NCBI RefSeq assembly: GCF_002743375.1
Contig: NZ_PDZC01000006.1
Span: 62,001 to 126,000, forward strand
Length of the DNA: 64,000 nucleotides
Source of the DNA: Sporosarcina sp. P34
GTDB lineage: Bacteria > Bacillota > Bacilli > Bacillales_A > Planococcaceae
Reading direction: 5' to 3'
Of this stretch, positions 62,860 through 64,000 are shown in pieces. The notes under the pieces were generated by a model that searched no databases, was not told where the DNA came from, and saw nothing but the letters and a program-made list of their open reading frames with translations. A program made the translations under genes and the position numbers. Position 1 is the first letter of the stretch, and each line of letters starts with the position of its first letter.

Positions 62860-63630
62860 ATGGGAGAAAAGAAGTTGGTTGCGGCCGTTGAGGGGGCGAG
62901 TGGATATATTGGCAATAATTTATTGAAAAAAATTAGAGGAAAAGCCAAAGTGATTGGTCTATCTCGCAATGGAGATCAACGGGAGAATACAGAAGACGTA
63001 GAGTGGCGATCTTGTGATCTGTTTTCTATGAAAGATGCAGAGAAGAGCTTGGCTGGTGCTGATATTGCGGTATATCTAGTTCATTCCATGCTGAAGTCAG
63101 CGAAATTATCTCAAGGTACTTTTGAAGATATGGATGTTATTTTAGCGGATAACTTTGCATAATAACGTTCCTGTTACTGCATTAAATGTAGGGCTGATTA
63201 TCGGTCCGTAAGGCAATTACTTTTCAATTGTATCGAAGCTAGTTAGACGATTCTCAGTAAGGATTTTACCTAAATATAGATGACGAGTTGAATTGTCGAA
63301 TCGGGTTTCCTCGGGAATCGTACATTGCTTGAATTACGTTATTCTGTAGATCGCAGGACAAAGGATCGCTCGCTCTACTATCTTACAGGTGGTCTATTAA
63401 TGGATCCTGATTCCAAAGAACGCGGAAGAATGGAGTTTCGAAAGATTCCAGGATCGAATGAAGTAATCATTGCGATTCATGATTATTTACCTTCCATTCC
63501 ATGGTCCATCTAATATATAACGCAAGCCAGTATGCACGCGTTTGTTATGTCTAGTTTCCGTTGGCGTATGTACAAGTTAGGTGTTATTGAACGTGATCGA
63601 TTAGGAATTGTCGCTTCCAATGTACGATAA
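62860..63630 (+). pseudogene. Decayed NAD(P)-binding oxidoreductase (SDR with C-terminal DUF2867-like part)
   Basis: The N-terminal 100 residues are intact (GASGYIGNNLLKKIRG, then VEWRSCDLFSMKDAEKSL) and end at stop 63162. In a shifted frame follows NNVPVTALNVGLIIGP-stop-GNYFSIVSKLVRRF (about 63163-63282). A third piece (63290-63512) gives LELRYSVDRRTKDRSLYYLTGG and IAIHDYLPSIPWS, the C-terminal DUF2867-like part, and a further frame continues as ITQASMHAFVMSSFRWRMYK. Compared with intact relatives (about 480 residues), a few hundred codons are missing in the middle. The short frames are not separate genes. Confidence 0.8.
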
Positions 63631-63632
63631 AG

Positions 63633-63672
63633 AAAAACGGATTCCCAGTATTGCACTGAGAATCCGTTTTTT
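63633..63672 (+). terminator. Intrinsic terminator after the decayed SDR gene
   Basis: AAAAACGGATTCcCAGT pairs with ACTGaGAATCCGTTTTTT. The following 190 bases up to 63830 hold nothing I can identify. Confidence 0.88.
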
Positions 63673-63830
63673 CTTTATGGTTCAGTATGAATGAGCTCTA
63701 CTTGCACTATACATTCAGACAGTTCCTAAGTAAACCTCTAAAGTAAGGAGGCATACAGTACAGGTAACGTTATTCTAAGAATAGCATAACCCTTTTTACA
63801 TTACCGAATACTCACGGATGTTGTATAACG

Positions 63831-63857
63831 AAAAGCAGCCGAAATCTATTCGGCTGC
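63831..63857 (-). terminator. Terminator of the GMC oxidoreductase gene
   Basis: GCAGCCGAA/TTCGGCTGC (63835-63843 and 63849-63857); on the minus strand it is followed by TTTT. Confidence 0.8.
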
Positions 63858-63865
63858 AGGGGTTA

Positions 63866-64000
63866 TTAGGCATTTAGAGTTGCTTGCTTCGCTTCTACAA
63901 GCGGACCGCCTTCTTTTAAATACTTCTCTACGCCTTCTGCTGCACGATACGCCAACGCACCGATAGTTGAAGTGGGGTGATGACCTCCAAATTGGGGAAA
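63866..64000 (-). CDS. C-terminal end of a GMC-type oxidoreductase (gene continues beyond window)
   Basis: The last 44 codons of a minus-strand gene read through the window edge: FGGHHPTSTIGALAYRAAEG followed by a lysine-rich tail and TAA at 63866-63868. The HHPTSTIGALAYRAAE pattern matches the flavin-binding C-terminal end of GMC oxidoreductases (glucose/gluconate dehydrogenase-like large subunits in Bacillales). The N-terminal FAD domain and any small subunit lie outside. Family call is fairly safe; substrate is not. Confidence 0.65.
   Translation of the reverse strand, partial: FPQFGGHHPTSTIGALAYRAAEGVEKYLKEGGPLVEAKQATLNA

Noticed and set aside
62860-63162. Intact small NAD(P)-binding protein
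   Set aside because: Matching downstream fragments in other frames show that it is the N-terminal part of a broken longer gene.
63325-63513. Separate 62-codon gene
   Set aside because: It is the C-terminal part of the same broken oxidoreductase gene, without its own ribosome site.
1-64000. CRISPR array, prophage, insertion sequence, tRNA or rRNA genes
   Set aside because: Reading for regular spaced repeats, transposase motifs, phage structural genes and cloverleaf or ribosomal core sequences showed none.

Overview
The window looks like a chromosomal segment of a low-to-moderate GC Gram-positive rod of the Bacillales, most likely Planococcaceae (Sporosarcina-like). This is inferred from strong AGGAGG ribosome sites, frequent TTG/GTG starts, B. 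subtilis-type S-box and TPP riboswitches, CcpA (cre) boxes, lipoproteins with LxAC/LGAC lipoboxes, a BceRSAB module and B. subtilis-type gene sets (YkoEDC, YqhHG, MtnE). I see no rRNA, tRNA, CRISPR array, insertion sequence or prophage gene. Both ends cut a gene: a GGDEF-EAL protein on the left and a GMC oxidoreductase on the right.

Layout. 1-3.9 kb: a GAF-PAS-GGDEF-EAL protein translationally coupled to an acetolactate-synthase-like ThDP enzyme. 3.9-10.6 kb: single genes (unknown protein, flavin monooxygenase, EamA exporter, CMD-family protein, BluB, tRNA-dihydrouridine synthase). 10.7-14.9 kb: methionine region, with an MtnE-like aminotransferase divergent from S-box-metN-metI-metQ. 14.9-22.9 kb: an alpha-beta fused L-serine dehydratase and a DAACS symporter (each with a cre box), a STAS protein, Usp, DUF4256, a diguanylate cyclase, an RNase H-like protein and a TetR regulator. 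23.2-35.0 kb: a large catabolic locus made of a CitA/CitB-type two-component system, the tripartite tricarboxylate transporter tctC-tctB-tctA, an SLC13-type carrier, a PrpB-type lyase, a PrpF-type isomerase and an aconitase/AcnD-type dehydratase, with a perfect cre box before tctC. 35.1-37.3 kb: BioY and two Usp paralogues. 37.3-40.4 kb: a TPP-riboswitch-controlled ECF transporter (YkoE-YkoD-YkoC). 40.5-50 kb: DnaQ-like exonuclease, YitT, chemoreceptor, SulP-Usp pair, a decayed ECF sigma gene, DUF2935, aspartate dehydrogenase and small proteins. 50.4-55.6 kb: MoxR ATPase + VWA protein, then a SNF2 helicase + YqhG. 55.6-60.2 kb: bceRSAB-type peptide-antibiotic sensing and resistance. 60.2-62.7 kb: TetR, polyamine-type acetyltransferase and MATE exporter behind a perfect palindrome. 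62.8-64 kb: a decayed NAD(P)-binding protein gene and the end of a GMC oxidoreductase gene.

The most interesting part is the 23-35 kb locus. Sensing, two kinds of uptake system and three enzymes of 2-methylcitrate/aconitate chemistry sit together, while methylcitrate synthase (prpC) and prpD are absent. This suggests that an external tricarboxylate, such as 2-methylcitrate, trans-aconitate or a relative, is imported, isomerised, hydrated and cleaved. The substrate is an inference and cannot be read from sequence.

Many starts were moved inward from the longest open frame, because a good Shine-Dalgarno often lies inside the longer frame. Several of the preferred starts are TTG.
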